DNA of 64,000 bases from Gordionus sp. m RMFG-2023 (lineage: Eukaryota; Nematomorpha; Gordioida; Chordodea; Parachordodidae): the NCBI RefSeq assembly GCF_954871325.1, contig NC_088778.1, positions 310,001 to 374,000 on the forward strand. The letters are read 5' to 3'. Shown piece after piece: positions 13,401 through 28,400 of this stretch; the stretch's first letter is position 1, and every line of letters begins with the position of its first letter. The position numbers were made by a program, and so were the translations under genes. The notes below the pieces were generated by a model. The model was given only the letters and a program-made list of their open reading frames with translations, did not search any database and was not told the origin of the DNA.

Positions 13401-16400
13401 TTATGGGTATTTCTATATAATATATGTATACCAAATCGATGACTTTTTCGCCCGACTTTTTAAATTTTTGATAAAATTTTGAGTACTGTGAGAATATCAT
13501 TAGAAAACTTCGAACTAAAAATTTTATACTCTACCAAGTATTAATAGGTCAAAAGTGCCAAAAATGACCATTTTTCGCAAAATACGATTTTTTTAAAAAA
13601 AAATTGAGATAATTTAAAAAATAACGATACTAAAAAAAATACAAATTATATATTAATAGGTAACCTATTAAAGGCCTTTTTTATTAAATATTATGGATTT
13701 ATTTTTTTACAAAATAATAATTTTCCGGCTTTTATTCAAGTTATAAATTTTGGAGCTGGAAGTTCCAGGTATATCGCTCGCTTTCCAAAATTCCTTGAAT
13801 ATAATATTTTATGATTTACTTATATTGTATCACAAGCTTTTGTAAAATACTACGGTCCGACTCGGGTTTTGTATTTGACTTCGCATCCTTGTTTTTATAT
13901 ACTAATAAAGACCATTTAAAATAAACGACCCAGGCTAAGGGTCGGTCCGCTGTAGGTCTCAGATAACAAAATTCCGTCAATATTTTCAATTTGAATTGTT
14001 CGATTCTATTTTATATATTATGAAGGAGATGATAATAAAACGGGAAAATTTACTATTCGTTTATTCGAATCGAATATCGGTTTCTTTTTTGAAATGGGCT
14101 TAAATGATGAGTTGTCTTATCGATGTTCATGGTCAGTTACAACTATTTAAACCAGACACCTGCAAAGATACCATTTGTACGGCCTGGCCTAGCCTGGCCC
14201 GGGTATCTTTAAAGAAATAAAAATCCGGCCCGGCTCGTGTACCCGAACCGGGTCGGTTTAGGGCCGGGCCTGCAGGTCTCTGCTTCAGAAATGTTGAGTG
14301 CCAGCCACGGGTATTGGCGCATCAGCGCATTTTGCAAAAATTAAAATATTATTCATATTTTATTTTACACTATGCTCAGTATACAATGGATTTTCTATTT
14401 TGTATAAACATGATCAAAGTGAGGAGGTGTTCGATTTTTCGTTAGGCCAGATGACCCAAAATAAGATTAAACATCTGAAGGATCAAATGTGCAAGGAGTT
14501 TATGCAAATATTCCAACTGTGCCAGTTTGTGTTGGTAAACATAAAAAAAATTAGAAATTTATTGTTGTTTATTTTCAAAATTCGATAATCCTTATAAATG
14601 ATACTCGCATGTTTTCTCTATTACGAAATAAACATAAATAAATATAGTAATTAATTTATGGATTTTATTAAATCACCAATAGCATTTTATTGGTTTCTTG
14701 GAAAGTATTTTTTTTAAAAGCTCAAGTGTGGTGACAGGTCTACCCCAGTCTTTGACTTGCGCTTAGTCTAAGCTAGTGTTTAGTGAAGGTCAACGGTTCG
14801 GTCCTATCGGTCTTAAACCGGGATCGGACCGGGCCGATCTTTTTTTAAAAACCGTGGTCCGGACCGGTTTTTTATTTTTACGGTCCGGACCAGTCTTTTA
14901 TTATTGTTTAAGTTTGCTTTACTATTCAATTAATTTAATTTTTTTGTATATTTTATTTTATGATATGTTTCTAGAGGAGTTATTTTAGATTTTGTTAATT
15001 TTTATTTTACAATATGAAAACCATAAGTTTGTCCAAGAAACATTTTACTTATAGTCCCAATAAAAAACATAGAGTATGCGTTCACTGCAGTACCAAATTT
15101 AATGTATCGTCAGCAATTAGTAACAAAATAATTGTTTATAATTTTTTAAGCAATAAATTATTCAAAATAAGCAGTAATATTATTAAAATATTTTGGTTAT
15201 TATATAGTTCTATTTTTTCTCAAGAAACTGTCTGTATAATTTATTGTAAAAATTACTTAACCTTATTCTTAATAAAATAATTAGGCACCTTAAGCAGACA
15301 TCTGATAAAACATAAAATATACACTTCTAATGATGAAAATGTCTCAAAAAACACAATCTACTCTTAATTTTAATATTCCCTCCACATGCACAAAATCATT
15401 TTCTTCAATACCATTGGATAAATTTTATTGTTTATATAATACTCTTATATTTAATAAAATTATAAAACAAATCAAATTAGGTTAAAAAAATATGTTTTTT
15501 ATTTAGGACCACGGTCTGGATCGATCTTTTTCTTAAGGACCGTGGTCCAGTCCGGACCAAAGACCGGACCGTGACCTTCACTACTAGTGTTGTTAATAAG
15601 CCCGATACGGGTCGATTTTATAAAACCGCCCAATTAAGATGACAACCAAAACAACATTATGTAAGCCTAAAAATTTTGCTAATAGATGGCAGAAATGCTA
15701 GGACATCTATTTTCCAACATTCTAAGCATGAATTTGATTGTTTATTTTGAACATATATGTATGTAAGATGAATATCTACAACAAAACTATCTTTTCATAT
15801 AATTTATAAGGATAATTCTGAAAATGCTCCCTTAGTTTTAGCCACCTTGGAGACCCTGCTAAGATTCCTGAGCTGGATTCCACTGGGATACATATTTGAA
15901 ACCAAATTGATTACCACCTTAATAGCCAGGGTATTTTAAATTATTCTCTCAATTCTCTAAAGAAAAAATTTGAGTGAAGTTTGTATTTTTTTTTAAAATC
16001 CCATGCTGTATGTTAAAATTTTTTAAATATATTTATGTGTTTCTTACTTCTATAAATCGAGGTAATTTAATATTTATTAACGAATTAGATAGGTGTATGC
16101 TTGTAATATCGTTACTTTAAGGACCCAAAACTATCTTACATTTTTGAAATAAAATTATATAATTTGTTCTTAGCACATTCACACATATATTAATCGTAAT
16201 AACTTTAAACTTCAATTTTTGACTATATAAGCTGTAGTGAATAAGATCGCAACATGTATATTCTCATATCAAATAATATATTCCATTATTATTGACGCGT
16301 ATAGTTTCTCACGGTGCCCTTGTTCAGAAACGTTACATTGCAATGTTTGACAGAAATAGGTAAAAACACACTTGATAATAATTTCAGCTTAAATGAATTA

Positions 16401-19400
16401 CGTCGAAATTTATTTAATTAAATTTGCCAGGAAAAGTAATTATCTTTGTAATAAGGTATTATATAAAATAAAATTTTATTCTTTCTTATTATTTGATTTC
16501 TGATAATATTTTTGATGGACTCTACCCCCTGTACAAATACATAATTTTTACCCCATTGATAACATTATAATGGTTGCCCTGTTAGCTTGTTCGTAATATA
16601 TGACCTTTTAACTAGCCAATTAAAATTAAATAATATTTATCCCATTATAGGATTCTAGCAACATATATATTTTTAAAACAAAATGTTGCGAAAAAAAAAA
16701 TTACAAACAGCTGGCCTAAGAACTCCCCAATACGATGAGCAATTCGCCAACTTGTACATGTTGACCATGTCTAAACTTCAAACCCTGATACCACTCACCA
16801 CGACCGATTTGGCTCAAGCTTATGCCAAGGGAACAGACCACGAACAAAATTTCATCCAGAATCTGAGCCTTTTCCTCTCCACCTTTTTCAAAGAACACGG
16901 TGAGTATGCGCACTTTGGAAGTCAGCTGTAGTCGAGAGCCATATTTTTTACATTTCGTCTTAATTTCTTTTAATGGGCGGACTTCAATTTTTTACGCATT
17001 TTTTTAGTGGCACTTTAATGAATGATTGTCAATCATCATCAGTCTTGACTAATATTAATGTCACTGTTTGGCTTTGGGATGAAATCATGCACACACAATA
17101 TTTGGTTTACTTGAAGGATTTAGGGTCTTTCCTTGTCAAATTAAGCACCCATCAGCTGACCCTTTCATTTTCGATAAAAAATTTGTAAGCACGTTTTGTA
17201 TATATTCTAGCAATACCTTAAGCAAAATTTTAGCTCATTAGCAATTATATTAATATTTTATCAAAATATTGGTCATCTTGTGTCCAGTTAAATAATTATA
17301 AATTAATATTTCAGAGCCTTTTTTTCTATTATTTATTTGTTATTTTTCTTATAATTTCTTCAATAATTAACTAATTAGCACAGCTGGATAATTATTTTTA
17401 AAAAAAATATCACAAATAATGTATGCAAAACGTATATATGTCGCTTTATATTAACATTTCAAACATGGCTTTTTTATACCTTTTAAAATCATTTCAAGGC
17501 AATAAAATAGATTTTACGAATAATATTTTGCATATTGAATATTAATTTTTTTAGTAAAAAAATAAATTTTTCGATGTACATGATATTTCCCATTGATCAA
17601 TATCTTAATAAGATTTTAACGATAGAAAAAGCCTATTATTGACCCCATACCTTTTTTTTTTATCCATTATTAGCGATATAATTTTATTTAAATATCGAAA
17701 TTGATAAGGGTTGGGCCGAAAATCTTGATTTTCTTGCACATTTGACATGGAATTGCCCTTTATCATTAATTGGTAGCCATATTTATTTATTGTAGACCGA
17801 TGTGTTGATTCTAAAATCAATAGCAATAGCAGAGTTCAGACATTCTTATTGACCTTATTGAATTCCTTTTATTTCCATCTACCAATCAAAATAGGGTAAC
17901 TTAATTTATAAGTTTAAATTTACAAAGCCAGCTGATAAATATGCCGTCAATTATTTGACTGCATTTATGTCTTATGCAAAATTGAATATCACTATGAGAT
18001 AGTTTAAACGTCCATCCTTAATTAAAAAAAAATTGTATCCTTAAACCCAAAAATTTTAAATTTAAGAATTTAATACCCTCTTTCTATTGGAGGGCAGTTT
18101 TTAAATTGTAACCAATGAAAAAAGAGGGAAAAAATAATAAACAAAAAGTTTGATTTAAACAAAGAACTAATGTTAACTATATGAAAAAAAGCGAAACTAA
18201 ATTCTAATATAAAAATAAACTCAGAAAGAAAAACTGGCGTTGGAGTTGACATGTATTTTGATACAGTGTCAGGCTGAATTTGTCCGAAACTCCCGTTGAT
18301 TAATTGTCCTGTTACCACATAATCATTGGTGAGCTGGAGATGGGCAAGGAGCAATTCCCATTCTCTCCCATTTGGATCGACTATGTTCCCAATACACAAA
18401 AGATAATTGTGTATTGGTTTTGGAACTACCATAACGGATGGTAGTATATTTTCTAATTTCTTTGATTTGAAATCCGGATCATTACCTTGCGCGAACATAA
18501 TATTATATATTCGCCTCCAGAGTTGAATTATACAGTAGTAATTCCACATCGCTGGACTGATAGATCTACCGAAATAAGAGTTGATCCTTAACATCTTATT
18601 GTAGCATGATTCGGTCAGATGTAAGATGTAAGATAAGCCATTCATATGTAGAATTCTGGCTTCTTCATGCTCACCGGGATCACGTTTAGAATCCGATGAC
18701 ATGGACGAAGATTTGTTGTGAAAGGTATCACTATGGTCAGAAATGGACAGCTTATGGAGTGCATTCTGAGGGCGCCTAGAAGAGTCCTTCCTCTTTGGAA
18801 ATTTCCCTTTGGAAAAGGGTTTGGCCTTGACTTCTTCATACTCGTACGCCGATGGTCCCATGGCATAATCATTTTGATTATTGTAGTGCGATGATTCACT
18901 CCTTTCATTTCGCCAAGTCAAAGAAACCTTGGGAACGTATCCACATTGATTTCTTTGATCTGGATAAAAAAACATATTTTTTAGTGGTAGACTCATATTC
19001 CAAATGGATAGAATATGCAGAAGTACATGGATATACCACAAAAATTGTTGTTAAAAAATTAAGAGAATTATATGCTCGGTTCGGTTTTCCCGACACGATA
19101 GTGTCTGACGGGGGTCCCGCCTTTGTCAGTGAAGATTTTAAACAGTTTTGTGTTGAGTCACAGACAAAACACATTCTAGCTCCACCATATCATCCCAGCT
19201 CGAATGGACAAGCTGAGAGGATGGTAGCCATTGTTAAAAATTGGATCAAAAAGGCTGGAACCCATAAAGAGGAGGCTTACATGTCTCAATTATATTACTT
19301 CAATTCTCGTAATCGAGAGGGGGTTACGCCTGTCGAGTTATTTTTAGGTAGGCGAACACGGGGTCCTTTGGATTTCTTAAAACCGAAGAAGAAAAGTATT

Positions 19401-22400
19401 ACCTCAATGGAAGTAAAATTAGGGGTACGGTTTGCCGTGGGACAAAAGGTTTGGGTACAATCGGGCAACCAAATGGGAAAGGGGTCGGGTCATATTGAAC
19501 CGGGGTTCGAAATTAAGTGAAATTTTGTTAATAATAGGGGTGACCGTGATTCGTCATCACGACCATGTAAGATTGGGATAAATAAGAAGCGTCTCATTTT
19601 TGGGTTCATATCGGTTCGGGTTTCGAATACGTGGTCATATTCGTAATAATTCAATCGGCTCAGGTTTGGGGGTCAGTTTGATTAAAATTATAGCTCAATT
19701 TTGACAGGTTCATTAAAAGTTTTTCTTTTTACCATTTTAATGATATTGGAAAGTTTTTTTTTTCTTGCATTGGTGGCGTTAAGGAATGTTCTTGAATCAG
19801 TATAATTTTTTTTTGTAAATATGCTTATAAAATGGAAAGTTTTTGTTTTTAAATGTTATTAAAAAGATGTTCGTGATGGAATAGACAAGTTGTGTTTTTG
19901 TCTTTTATTAAATGAATAGAAAGTTTTTTTTTTAATGTAATGAAAAGATGTTTTCGTGATTGAATAGACAAGTTTTTTTTTTTTAAATGTAATGAAAAGA
20001 TGTTTTCGTAATTGAATAGACAAGTTTTGTTTATATCTTCTATGAGATTAATAGAAAGTTTTTTTTTAAAGGGTATTCAAATAGCTGGTGATATTAATGT
20101 TGGTCAACTTAAACATTTGGTAAGAAGATGGTTGATGTATTAAACATTTTTCTCCCAGTTCTATGTTGCAAAAATTTTTCCTTACTTATTTTTAAAAGTA
20201 GTAATGAATAATATTAATTTTGGGGGATTCGCGTGAGTGAGTTAGAGTGTTCTGTTATTTGTTTCACTCAACGCTCACACCAAGGGATAGTGTAATAATA
20301 TTATTGAGAAAATTGAAGCACATGGGAGAAATAGGTTTTGTTTTTGTTATAATGTATCCACCGCAAATAGTATACATTAATACATCAGACCATAACTTTT
20401 TTTTTGTAAAATATATTATAAGTTTTTTTTTTTAAATAACATATGTGAGTGAGTTAGAGTGTTCTGTTGTTTGTTTCACTCAACGCTCACACCAAGGGAT
20501 AGTGTAATAATATTATTGAGAAAATTGAAGCACATGGGAGAAATAGGTTTTGTTTTTGTTATAATGTATGCACCGCAAATAGTATACATTAATACATCAG
20601 ACCATAACTTTTTTTTTGTAAAATATATTATAAGTTTTTTTTTTTAAATAACATCAGACCATAACTTTTTTTTTGTAAAATATATTATAAGTTTTTGTTT
20701 TTAAATATATTATAATAAATTTTTTCATATAGTTTTTTTTTTATAATAATTTAGATCTCTATTCATAAAAATTTTGGTTAAAATTTTTAAGTAAAGTTTT
20801 TTTTTAAAGTTTGTTTCTCCTTCGTGTCCAGTTGATTATCGAAGCAATGCTCATGACTTATCGTTTACTCCACCACTCCACCTTTCAAAGCAATTACAAC
20901 CACCCGATTACGATGTATAACGTCAATGTAGATAAATAGAGATCCAATCCCTTTACGATATGGTTACGTCATTCATGGAGCTACAGTCCTCTATGTGGCC
21001 ACTTTTCACATCTTGCCAGAAACAGGCTTTTTGAAACATTCGTCTTATAATAATAACGTCTTCGTTATCCCAAAACTCCACAAAGGAATACCACAGTACC
21101 ACCAATGATGAATTTAGGCAATGAACATCCTTTATTACGAATGGATATCGCAGACAAAGAAAGATCGAAGTGGAAAACGAAGCAGATGATTTGACAAAGA
21201 TTTTATTATCACCGACAAAACAAAATAATGTTGATGTTTAAAATAATATTAATGACAATTCCGAAATTTGATGCTTTAGGAAATATATATTGTCCCTTTC
21301 GAGTGTGGTGTTTCCCGTAGTTATATTCACTATCACAATGGATCATTCACATTGAAATTAGCTATTTTTTTGAAATATTTAAGGTAATCATGATATTATT
21401 AAATTAACCAAATAAAATCGAAGGACTTTATAAAATTTTATAAATCTGTTATAGCAATTTAATTGATCATGCAACACCGTTATATATCGACCATTTTTTT
21501 GTTCCAAAGTATATATACCGTGACAATTTTATTTTAAAATATATATTTTTTTTTGTTTATTTGTGTGTTTATAGGCGTTCCACAGCCCATAAAGGGGTGG
21601 CATGTCGTAAATGATACATTTTCTAATATAATGTCAATCAATTTATATATATATATTAGTTTTATCAATTGTATATAATTAAAGAAATGTCAGTCATTTT
21701 TTTATTAATATTTTGTTGATTTTTTTTGACAAAGAATCACTTTTAATTTTTCATGATTTTTTTAATTATAATAAAACTTTTGAATTTTTACTTACTGTGA
21801 CTTAATAAAAATATAGATCCAAGTTTCAGTTCTGTGTTCCCTTTACTTTATAATTCTGAATTTAGCTTTTTAATTCAGTAGTTTTTCTTTCGGAGTTTAT
21901 TTTTATATTAGAATTTAGTCTTACTTTTTTTTCGTATAGTTAACATTAAGTTTTTTTTTTTAAATCAAACTTTGTTATTTTTGATATTGCAGGCAAATCA
22001 GTTATGTATTTTTTTTTTAATTCTGTGCACAAATCGATTTACAATTGTTGATTATGTACAGTTATTTTTTGACAAAATTATAAGGAACTCTCATGGAAAC
22101 CAAGGCATTCCAAGAAGATGGCACTAAACCTCTCATGGAGTTAAAACTACCCGACACTATAATCACCAGCGATGACCCCTCTAAAATGGGTAACGGTATA
22201 GACGGTGATATGGGCGACCACACGAATGCTGTTGGGGGTTACGCCGAGGCTCTAAAACAAGTCATTGATTTAACTTATCCAAATGAAGCATTGTTTTAAA
22301 ATATATTTTTCTAAACTTCCATAATAAAGTAGATTTCGAGAATCCCTACAAAACCCGAGCTTTAGAAATTTCTATAAACATTTGACATTTTATAAGGCGG

Positions 22401-25400
22401 CACTTATATTTTTTTGCCAGTAACAAAATGATATGGTTATAATTGTGTACATCTCGTGATTGGCACAAGATTGGCTCCTCATTTATAATGGTTGACCATC
22501 TTGGAATGTTTATAAAACTTTAGAATATGTTAAAGGGGGGGTTAGTATCGGCAATTGAGATGGTTTTGGGCACTTGTTTGTTCGTCTTTCCAATTTCAAA
22601 CAAATTTCCATTGGCCGATTCTAACACCTATTAATAACTTTTTTTAAGATGGAGATGTTAATACAGAATAATTAACCGCCGATCTAGTGGCCAATTTCGA
22701 GGTGCAAGGCATTTATAACCAGATAATTTTAATAACCGCTGCCATGCAAATTTTGATCAATAATATAATTATCATTCGCAATAAAATGTTATTCAGGGCC
22801 ATTACTATCTCCTCTTGATATCTCGCGTAGAAGAAATCGAGATTTTCAAGATTTGTCTCGAGTACTGGAATCACCTGGCTTCCTCTCTTTACCGCGAAAA
22901 GCCCGTTTCCTCCTATATTTTCAACTGTGCCAGCACTGACAATAGTTCCGGGGGAACCAATCTATCGGAGATACCCCAAAGATGGAGGCTTTACAGGGGA
23001 ATCTTGACCAAAGTCAGTCACCCTTTAATATATATACTAGGAGATAATACCCAAGACAAAAAATTCTAATATATGAATTTCAAAGATTTTGTGGTTTATT
23101 ATTTTTTTGGACCAGTTTTTTGTATTTAATGTTCGAATTTTTTTAATATATGTAAAAATTAATATTTAAATCTAGCTAGCATAGATCAGACAGGCTCTGC
23201 CATATCAGACGGTCTGGATTGGTTAATCCTGTATTTAATCACCTACATCAAGATAATCGTTTTATGTGGACAGTCTTAAAAAATATATATATATATCTAT
23301 TTTATATATATATATATATAGTTACGAGTCATAATAGTGAGCAGGATGGCTAGACCCGAAGAAGTATTGGTCGTCGAAAATGATCAGGGCGAGGTAGTCA
23401 GAGAATTCATGAAGGATACCGATGCCATCAACCTTTACAAGAATATGAGGGAGACATTGGGTAAATTTTTTTTTTATCATGCATCCTTCATTTGGAGTAT
23501 ACAGGCCTGGCCTGGGTTCAGAGGCCGTGCTGTATTTTAGTTTCTTAAATTGTACCCAGGTTGGTCCGTATATTTTTTTTTCGTATTAAATGTGTGAATT
23601 ATCTTTTTAAACGTGAAGGGTTTCTTTAAAGTCTTAACAGATACATTTCAAAAGTATATTCTTATAAGTTATTTATATTTATAAATATTACGAAATTTAT
23701 ATAGTTTATTTGACTCATTTGGATTACGCGGACACCGAAAAAATAATGTTGGATAAATTGGAGAAGCAAGTTACCGGGGCTGAATGGTCTTGGAAAAATT
23801 TGAACGCTGTAAGAAATTGACAACGAAATGCTCTTTTTTTATTTTAAAAACAACTGTAAATTATGGTATTGCAATGGGGAAAAAATTCAATGGTTAAAAA
23901 CAGCTTTTTGTAACCTTTAGCTCTCTTTTAATTGGTTAGTACTTCCCTTCTTCTTAACCAATGATATTGATACTACTTTAGACAGACTAATATTCATTAA
24001 AATGCATTTGAAAGTTTGCATACATCGCCATTGAAAGGCATTTAAACGAAATTTGAAAGGCGTTTAATCAATAGAGCTGTTATTCAATATCACGTGCTTA
24101 CAGCCTATGACATTGACTACAGCTGACTTCAATGCTTGTAAACTTTTAATAATTGAAATGTCTAAGTTAGTATTATAGTCATTTCCCCTAACTATAGAAA
24201 GTTTGTAATACAAATTGATCGACAAGGAAAATAAACTTTAGGTTATTTATTTTTATAATTTAATATTTTTGCTTTAGATGACGTTATATATATTTAAAAT
24301 AAATTCAATGTGAAATCTGAATATAAAATTGATAGCTCATGTTTCTCAATGAGATTGTTATAAGGCATGATGAAGTTTTAACTTATTTTTTTACAAAAAT
24401 AAGAAAAAAACTATTTGGCTCCATCTGGATTGGCTAATTGTTGACTAACATCTCTACTAGATCGTAGTTCCCAAAAATATCGTTTGATACAAAATCAGAT
24501 ATTCTCGTTCCTGTCAATAAGGGTAGCTAGGGTGATATGATTTTATAGCCCGAATCATAAGAGATTTTGGGGCACATCAAAAAGAGAGGGAGATGCCTAC
24601 ATTCTTCATTTTCCCAAGAACGGAAGAAGAGGGATTAAAGCTTAGGATGGGCAACAATGAATAAAATACGAAAGAACATTAGATAGGTGGGGTGAGGGGA
24701 TGGGGGCGGATTTAGTTTTGTTGTTGGTTTACTTTTTATTATCTTAAAAAAATTATTTATAGCTCTGTTGGGCCATAGGTTCTATAAGTGGCGCCATGTG
24801 CGAAGATGACGAGAAACGATTTCTCGTAACCGTGATTAAGGATCTGCTTTACCTTTGTGAACAGAAGAGGGGCAAGGATAACAAGGCCATCGTGGCCTCG
24901 GATATAATGTACGTGGTTGGTCAGTACCCGCGTTTCCTCAAGGCCCATTGGAAGTTCCTCAAAACGGTCGTTAATAAGCTCTTCGAGTTTATGCACGGTA
25001 AAATATGTTGCCATTTTTAATCATTTTTTATAGAAGTTTAGAAAAAGACGTATTACTTTTTAAGTCTATCTGTATGTAGATACATTTAAAAAGTAGTAAC
25101 CTTTCATACATATCAGAATATGGAAGATGGACCTACCGTTCTTATATTTTATACAGTTTAAACCATCCAAAATGAATCGTGCAATGTTTTACAGAATGTA
25201 ATATTAAATCATTTGCGCTCGACTTTTAGAACCGATTCAGGAATTAAAGGCAAATTTTTGATTAAATTTTAACTAATGATATAAAAGATGTTCAATTTTA
25301 TTATCTGGTTTTTTTTATTACCATAATATTAAATCCCATCCTTAGAGTGCTTGTTAGATCTCAGTTAAAATCAGGGTTTGGCGTTTGATCGGTCAAATAC

Positions 25401-28400
25401 GATTTGGTCAATTGACTTGACTGGTCAATTCAGTTAAATGTTTTTATCACAGCATTTACTTTATTAGGTATATATATATATATATGCGATTACAAATATA
25501 CAAAATATATTCATAAATAAATGCATATTTTTAAATTTGGTAATATTTTGATTCATTCTTGAAATGCTGTATGGGTTTTACACTTACTTATGACAAGAGT
25601 CCTGGTTGATTAAGGTTTTAATTGATTTGGGTTATTTGTATGAATATTACCCCAGATGGACCAATTTCTTCTGAAGAAGCTGGAAAGGTTATAAAGATAT
25701 ATGATTCTTCCCTTAAAGGTCAACGTGGCTGAAGCTCCCCCCCCCCCCACCACCAGTTCGATTCCCAAATCTGATTAACGATTATGGATTCTTCCATACA
25801 CATATTTTCTTTATATCGGCTTGATTTTCATCATTCTTGCATAATATTGGTTCTTTTTATCATATCACAAGCTTCATCGAATTCATTATTTGTGAGATGT
25901 TATTCTTGATATAGGTGATCTAACAAGTAAGCTGCATTAAAAATATTAGGTTTGGCACAATTGAATAATATGTTGTTTTAAAAGATCATCTTATTATTTT
26001 TTTTACTTAGTACAAATTAAGATATGACCAGCTATTTCTCTTTCGGGTATCGCAAACAGTTTCTTCGACGACGGACCCTTCTAGGCTCTCTTGCAAATTT
26101 GTAATTGTTGCGTACACTAATTAGTGGAGAAACCCATCTCATTAAACTAATCCTAACTTAAAGTAGATAATATGGCATTTTGGTTTCTGTAGGCAGGAAA
26201 CTACTTGCACTTATGTATATACTTTTAGACTATTTTTTTAAAAAAATAATATAATGTGAATTGAATAATTGCTGTTACATGATCCTGAAGAAAATGATTG
26301 TAATGCTCGCGGTGGCACCTATTTGGATTTTAATATTCTCTAAGCAGCTTTTGTTCTGTTGCATGGCGATTCCTGGATACCTAAGAACATAATACGGAAA
26401 CCAGCGTCATTACCATAAACATTATAAGGCTCTTATTCTAGGTATTGCCCTACTCATCTTAAACAATAGAGTGGTGGGACATGTAATATCAGCAACCTTC
26501 GCTTCACAAGCTTTTATCTAGGAAAGTTTAGTTCCCACCAATACTCATGAATAGGGGTAAGTTATAAATTGGGCATATCCTTTTTTATAAAAAAACTCTT
26601 ATAGATACATTTCAGGTGATATATGAAACGGTAATGATAATATTTGACCAGTCAAGTTATACTCCCTATCATTTGCCCTTATTTGACTGGTCAATTGACC
26701 AGCTCCGGACCTGGTTATGATAATATAGTAGATGCCCTAAAATTTAGCGTCAACGTGAGGCTTTTTAAAGTTAAGGCGGCAAAGTATAATTATTTCTAAC
26801 ATTTAATTTTTGCACATTTTACCCAATAACATAATAGAAACGCACGAGGGAGTGCAAGATATGGCGTGTGACACGTTTATCAAGATAGCGCACAAGTGCA
26901 GGAGACATTTTATTCTGGTATAGTATATTTGAATCATCAATAATTACAAAATTCTATTTTATTTTTTTTTCTCTTTTCTAAATTTTCAAAATATGTATGT
27001 ATGTATTATATTTTGGGATAAAATCCATCTTCGAATTCCTTTGCCTTTGCATATGGTCACTAATTCCTTTTTCACCATTTCTCGGTCCACTAGGCGGTCA
27101 ACACCGCTAATTCTGTAGCGATTTGCAATTTTTTTTTTTAAATTTAAATATAGGTATTACCTTTTGTTATCGATATCGATTCAAAAATTTTTCATGAATA
27201 TATAAGAAATATTCCCAATTTTTTAGCTATTTAGAATGGAAACCAAGCGTAAAACTATCGAATAAACATAATTGACTTTTTAGCTGACCAATAATGAATA
27301 ATTCGTCTCTTGACTGTGATCAGGATTGATAAATCGTTTTATTTTGACCGACTCCCAAAGTACTAAACCCCAAGCAAATATTTTACGTTGGTTGCGCCTC
27401 AAGATGTGCTGATTTTTTTTACAGCTTATGATTGGCTGAGTTGATTTTTGTAACACTAATTAATATTTGTTATTGAGGCGAAAAAATTATTTTACTATAC
27501 CACCAACTCTTTTAAAATGTTCCTTCTTTCATATTATCTTGTCATTCATTTAAAATATGTTATCATAGATTCAACCAGGAGAAATTCAGCCCTTCGTGGA
27601 AGAAATCCTATCTAACACGAGTCACATAATATGCGACCTATCCTCCCAGCAAGTCCACACTTTTTACGAAGCTGTGGGCATGATGATATCGGCAGCCTCC
27701 TCCCTTCCCAACAGCCTTCTCAACGTAAACCCGTTTGGTAGTCAGCACACTGGGGCGGGTTTGAACCTGAACAGCCCGGCTAGTAACGGGATAGGCTCTC
27801 TCGGGAGCCCAGTCAGCAACAACCAGGAAGCCCTTATACAGAAATATATGGTACTTCCCAATCAGGCTTGGGACGAGATCGTTGAAGAGGCTTCTAAGGT
27901 TTTTATTTATGGATTCTTGTATATTTGAGTTCTGACATACAGATTTTTTTAACTAATTGCTAATTTTTCTGGCTTTTGAATAAGGAGCCTGCTTGATTCC
28001 ACCCACTCGATAATTAGGCGGGTTTTTTTAACCAGAGTATACAAATAATATTTAGTTATTGTAATCTAATGAGGTACTCATAAAAATTTATTCATTTGTG
28101 GTTTGATTAAAAAAATCAAGCTTTCATGAGATATTAATCATTTTTAATATGTTTATTCTTTTTGTTAAGGATGTTGTTTTATTCGCCCCAAAAAGATTTT
28201 TTTTTTTGAATTTATATAAATATAATATATTTGTAAAATTTAAAAAAAAAACAAATTAAATAATGATCCTCCAAGAATGTCGAAATATTGAAAGATCCGA
28301 ACATTGTAAAACAACTAGGGAACATCCTTAAAACTAACATCAAGGCCTGCAAGTCTCTGGAACACGCCTACGTTTCCCAAGTAAATTAAATGGATTTATT

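Noticed and set aside
13215-13590. Possible transposon beginning gggccattccatgtaacatc
   Set aside because: The start resembles ends of some invertebrate DNA transposons, but I found no matching inverted end or target duplication.
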